Shown here: positions 51,542 to 54,303 of the stretch, one piece after another | Layout of the letters: each line of letters starts with the position of its first letter | Numbering within the stretch: the first letter of the stretch is position 1 | DNA from: Rhodopila sp. | GTDB lineage: Bacteria > Pseudomonadota > Alphaproteobacteria > Acetobacterales > Acetobacteraceae | Direction of reading: 5' to 3' | Assembly: GCA_031291715.1 (NCBI GenBank) | Contig: JARLIN010000489.1 | Coordinates: 1-54,303, forward strand | DNA length: 54,303 bases | The notes under the pieces: generated by a model | The model's input: only the letters and a program-made list of their open reading frames with translations | Told to the model about the DNA's origin: nothing | Databases searched by the model: none | Made by a program: the position numbers and the translations under genes

Positions 51542-51721
51542 TCTTTGATTCCCTGTCGCCATTTTACACCTATGGAAGGTTCAGTCGAGGGGGCCGGTGG
51601 CTTTCACACCAGAACGTGAAGTTTGCAAGCTACCTCGCCGCGCGCAAGATAAATGCGGCGGCTCCGGATTTCTGGACAGTCGGATACGCTAAGGGCTGAC
51701 CGGTCCAACGAGGCACGAAAC

Positions 51722-52065
51722 GTGGGCGTAAGGAGGAAGCAGCACAGCGCGGACTTCAAGGCGCGCGTGGCGATGGTGGCGCTGTCGGGCGAGAAGAGCC
51801 TGGCGGACCTGTCGTCTGAGTTCGGGGTTCATCCGACAATGATCCGCACCTGGAAGCAGGAGCTGACGAAGCGCCCGAGTGAGCTATCTGCACAGGGCAA
51901 CAAGGCGCCGGTGGGCGACGACGCCCAGAAGATGATCGACGATCTGCACCGCAAAATCGGCCAGTTGCTGGTACAACGGACGGCGCCCTCACCAGCGGCT
52001 TGGGTGGCAAACACCGGACGAGGCCTACTTCGGCAGACTCGCGTCGGCCGTGGCGGCGGCGTAAC
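51722..52065 (+). pseudogene. IS3-family element with OrfB deleted
   Basis: From a GTG at 51722 OrfA is readable (KQHSADFKARVAMVALSGEKSLADLSSEFGVHPTMIRTWKQEL, then DDAQKMIDDLHRKIGQL with the leucine-zipper region). At about 51975 the sequence jumps to the far end of OrfB, in which the end reads TPDEAYFGRLASAVAAA and a stop at 52063-52065. The DDE catalytic core is missing. Beyond it, up to 52407, I see no gene. Confidence 0.8.
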
Positions 52066-52326
52066 GAGATGGCGGAGCGATGCTATGAATTTGTGGACAG
52101 CCGGCTGCGCCGATACCCGCCTGACCGCGCAAGCGCGGTCTCCTATGGACCCCGGTAAAACGCCTTGCGTTTCTCCCACCTTGCCCACAGGTCGGCGGCT
52201 GCCCACAAGCTTCACAGCACCGCAGCAACATCAAGGATTGAGTTTGATTCCGGGAAAGGTGAAACCTTCAGCCGGCTACCAGCCCTTAGCTTATTCTTCC
52301 CGGAACCTGTCCAAACGACCCGAATC

Positions 52327-52347
52327 ATCGCAAAGTTCTCTTGCGAT
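52327..52347. promoter_or_regulatory. 21-bp palindrome upstream of the PPK2 gene
   Basis: ATCGCAA, AGTTCTC, TTGCGAT: perfect 7-bp arms with a 7-base spacer, 61 bases before the PPK2 start. Candidate operator. Confidence 0.4.
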
Positions 52348-52407
52348 CTGGCTTCCTGTCACGTAAAATATTTGCTGCATCTACAGAACGCTGAAGGTAG
52401 TGGAGGT

Positions 52408-53247
52408 ATGGGAAAATCAAAGAAGGGGCCGGCGTCAGAGGCCACAATCGCCACCGCCGCAGGCCCCGATACTCAGAAACTGGAGCGAAAAAAATACGAG
52501 CAAGAGCTCGCGCGGCTGCACGTCGAACTGGTGCAGCTCCAGGAATGGGTTCGCCGCGAAGGAAAAAAGGTTTGCATCGTCTTCGAAGGACGAGACGGCG
52601 CTGGCAAAGGTGGCGTTATCAAAGCTATCACCGACCGAGTGAGCCCGCGCACCTTTCGTGTTATGGCGCTGCCCGCCCCTACGGCGCGGGAAAAGTCTCA
52701 AATGTACGTGCAGCGGTATATCCAACATCTGCCGGCCGCGTCCGAGGTCGTCATTTTTGATCGTAGCTGGTATAATCGGGCGGGCGTTGAGCGAGTGATG
52801 GGTTTCTGTACTGAGGAACAACTCGAGGTATTTTTGACCGACTGCCCTTGGGTAGAGAGGGCGATGATAGATTCTGGGATTATACTTCTAAAATATTGGC
52901 TTGAGGTGAGGCCGGAGGAACAGACCAGGCGGCTGGAATCGCGCATCAAAGATGGCCGCAAGCTGTGGAAGCTTTCTGAGATGGACCTTAAGTCCTATGC
53001 GCGGTGGCACGACTATTCACGGGCTCGCGACGAGATGTTCCTCAGAACCGACAAGCCATGGGCGCCTTGGTACGTCGCGCGATCGGATGACAAAAAACGG
53101 GCGCGGCTCAATATTATCAACCATATGCTCGGCCAGATCCCATACGAAAAGACGCCGCACGCCGACATCAAGCTTCCCAAACGCGACAAGGCCGATGGCT
53201 ACGTGGAGGCTGATTACACTTCGAAGCTGATCCCCGAGGTATTTTAG
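52408..53247 (+). CDS. ppk2: Polyphosphate kinase 2
   Basis: 279 residues. The ATG at 52408 follows GTGGAGGT. Single-domain PPK2: Walker A GRDGAGKG (61-68), Walker B-like DRSWYNRAGVE (118-128), and the lid region with KYWLEVRPEEQTRRLESRIKDGRKLWKLSEMDLKSYARWHDYSRARDEMF and NIINHMLGQIPY. The size and the MALPAPTAREKSQMYVQRYIQHLPA segment suit class I, which phosphorylates ADP or GDP with polyphosphate. Physiologically it draws ATP from a polyphosphate store. It stands next to the acetate operon, another route to ATP without respiration, separated by an IS3 remnant. Confidence 0.93.
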   Translation: MGKSKKGPASEATIATAAGPDTQKLERKKYEQELARLHVELVQLQEWVRREGKKVCIVFEGRDGAGKGGVIKAITDRVSPRTFRVMALPAPTAREKSQMYVQRYIQHLPAASEVVIFDRSWYNRAGVERVMGFCTEEQLEVFLTDCPWVERAMIDSGIILLKYWLEVRPEEQTRRLESRIKDGRKLWKLSEMDLKSYARWHDYSRARDEMFLRTDKPWAPWYVARSDDKKRARLNIINHMLGQIPYEKTPHADIKLPKRDKADGYVEADYTSKLIPEVF

Positions 53248-53302
53248 CTTGACGCTGGTCAATCGGAACGATTGGTGATCGTCAGTTAGGTTGGCGATTG
53301 TT

Positions 53303-53319
53303 CCAACCGCGGCGGTTGG
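53303..53319. terminator. Possible hairpin after the PPK2 gene
   Basis: CCAACCGC-G-GCGGTTGG, a perfect 8-bp inverted repeat 56 bases after the PPK2 stop, not followed by a T run. A weak terminator or processing hairpin. Confidence 0.35.
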
Positions 53320-53356
53320 CCATGCCCACGCATGTGACGCGCTTTGCGCCCTACGA

Positions 53357-53370
53357 TTGACTTAGATTAA
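53357..53370. promoter_or_regulatory. Weak FNR/FixK-type box
   Basis: TTGACTTAGATTAA matches TTGAT-N4-ATCAA at 8 of 10 positions, 156 bases upstream of the small OmpA-domain gene. Confidence 0.4.
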
Positions 53371-53458
53371 CGACAGTCAGTCCGAAATCAAGGGAAACTG
53401 TCGCCGGCTCGATCGAGCTGCAATATGCTTCAGGCGGCGGTTATGACGGGTGATTAGC

Positions 53459-53481
53459 CCCCGATGGGTTGACCATCGGGG
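53459..53481 (+). promoter_or_regulatory. Strong hairpin in the leader of the OmpA-domain gene
   Basis: CCCCGATGG, loop GTTGA, CCATCGGGG: a 9-bp perfect stem 44 bases before the ATG at 53526. No T run follows, so it is more likely an mRNA stabilising or control structure than a terminator. Confidence 0.45.
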
Positions 53482-53525
53482 AAACGTTAGGCCAAGACGG
53501 GTCAACACCAAAAGGGAGAAGTCCA

Positions 53526-53957
53526 ATGTCAAGTCATCGAGCAGTTATGAGTATTGCTGCTGTCCTGGGGGCCGTGGGTATAATGGCGGCCAATAGCGCA
53601 CCAGGACAAACGCTTGAGCCGGGTGCCCGAGTTTATCTTGTTCATTTTCCGACCGGCGGCAGTACGTTGGACCCTGCCGATCAGGACACCATCCGCGGCG
53701 TGGCTGCAAGCATGCTGTCGCACCCGGAACTGAACGCCACAATCATTGGCAAGGCCGACACGGTCGGCTCGCCGGAACGTAACGAAAGACTATCGCAGTG
53801 GCGCTCCAATACCGTGTTCGAGGCTCTCGTCTATACTAACCATGTTCCAGAAAACCGCGTGCAGCTTCAATGGACCGGCGAGAAGATGCCGTATCTATCG
53901 ACAGCGGATGAGAAGCCAGAGATGCTGAACCGGGTTGTTGAAATCATCGTCCGTTAA
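53526..53957 (+). CDS. Small periplasmic OmpA-domain protein
   Basis: 143 residues; the ATG at 53526 follows AGGGAGAAG. A signal peptide (VMSIAAVLGAVGIMAANSAPGQ) precedes a single OmpA C-terminal-like domain: VHFPTGGSTLDPADQDTIRGVA (the family's Phe-x-x-Gly-x-x-x-Leu-x-x-x-x-Gln), ATIIGKADTVGSPERNERLSQWRSNTVFEALV (variant of GHTDxxGxxxxNxxLSxxRAxxV) and EMLNRVVEIIV. The usual GHTD is replaced by GKAD, and RA by RS, so peptidoglycan binding may be altered. FNR-like sites lie both upstream and downstream. Confidence 0.78.
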   Translation: MSSHRAVMSIAAVLGAVGIMAANSAPGQTLEPGARVYLVHFPTGGSTLDPADQDTIRGVAASMLSHPELNATIIGKADTVGSPERNERLSQWRSNTVFEALVYTNHVPENRVQLQWTGEKMPYLSTADEKPEMLNRVVEIIVR

Positions 53958-54186
53958 GGGCGGTGCTGGCTTCCGGATGACACGTGTCCTGCGCAGAGGC
54001 CAAGAGTCTGCCTCGAGTCGTTCCAGTAACGCTAGCGCGCCGATTTCGCGTAATGGTTGGGGTCGATGCTAGCGTTCCGGCGGCAGCCGCCAGCACCGCC
54101 TCATCCGATGTTCTGTCGGAATAGTTGTTACACGTTACTAAACCAGTTTTGCGGTTCTTCAGTATCACGGCCGTTGCCGTCAATGA

Positions 54187-54200
54187 TTGATCTGGATCAA
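54187..54200. promoter_or_regulatory. Perfect FNR/FixK-type box at the window end
   Basis: TTGATCTGGATCAA is an exact TTGAT-N4-ATCAA palindrome. It probably controls a gene starting just beyond 54303; the stretch 53958-54303 has no gene that I can support. Confidence 0.65.
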
Positions 54201-54303
54201 TGCGTGCGGCTGATGCGACGACTACCCATCTGGCAAAAAGGGGCGGATTGTGGAGTCAGGCTACGTCGGGTATTGTTGCCACCCAAACAGAGGTTATCGA
54301 AGG

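Noticed and set aside
53944..54183. A 79-codon minus-strand frame near the window end
   Set aside because: No recognisable domain or ribosome site, and it overlaps the end of the OmpA-domain gene.

Overview
The window is GC-rich DNA that reads like an alphaproteobacterium. I infer Acetobacteraceae or a relative within Rhodospirillales from the style of the first 10 kb (short sigma-54 activator, DUF3551-like secreted protein, polysaccharide export lipoprotein, EgtB/EgtD). No rRNA, tRNA or CRISPR array was seen, so the taxonomy is inference.

Layout. (1) 1-10.1 kb looks like ordinary chromosome: the tail of a membrane protein, a lytic transglycosylase, a sigma-54 enhancer-binding activator, a small gene of unknown function, a secreted Cys-rich protein, a polysaccharide-export lipoprotein, a Pro/Ala-rich envelope protein, an ECF sigma factor, and a monooxygenase-egtB-egtD operon. 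Three near-perfect sigma-54 promoters (GG-N10-GC with TGGCAY and TTGC) sit between the small genes next to the activator, and a fourth lies inside the activator gene. (2) 10.1-10.5 kb is the remnant of an IS3-type element that cut a secreted-protein gene. It marks the edge of an accessory region. (3) 10.6-38.4 kb is a mosaic carbohydrate island: GH65 phosphorylase with beta-phosphoglucomutase, class I aldolase, phosphoketolase, phosphohistidine-type phosphatase, glycogen phosphorylase, a second beta-phosphoglucomutase, an MGH1/GH63-like glucosidase, a ROK kinase and a GlgX debranching enzyme. Broken copies of pgm, glgX, GH65, an OmpA-domain gene and possibly pgi lie between them. An AsmA-like protein, a DUF3300-DUF2950 pair and an unknown membrane protein interrupt it. 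(4) 38.6-45.9 kb holds an IS4-type remnant and a tripartite ABC exporter (NodT-type outer membrane factor, permease, RbbA-like double-ATPase fusion, HlyD adaptor). (5) 46.3-53.2 kb holds a DUF3141-pta-fabI-ackA operon, an IS3 remnant and a PPK2 polyphosphate kinase. The window ends with a small OmpA-domain protein and a perfect FNR-type box.

How the genes fit together (inference). Storage glucans and disaccharides would be cut by phosphate rather than water (GlgP, GH65). Sugar phosphates would be cleaved by the phosphate-dependent phosphoketolase, and acetyl phosphate cashed in for ATP by AckA or for acetyl-CoA by Pta. PPK2, and possibly the ROK kinase, would link this to polyphosphate. FNR-like boxes near 30.4, 53.4 and 54.2 kb suggest the set serves low-oxygen survival. 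The island's own alpha-phosphoglucomutase is destroyed, so G1P to G6P conversion must be encoded elsewhere.
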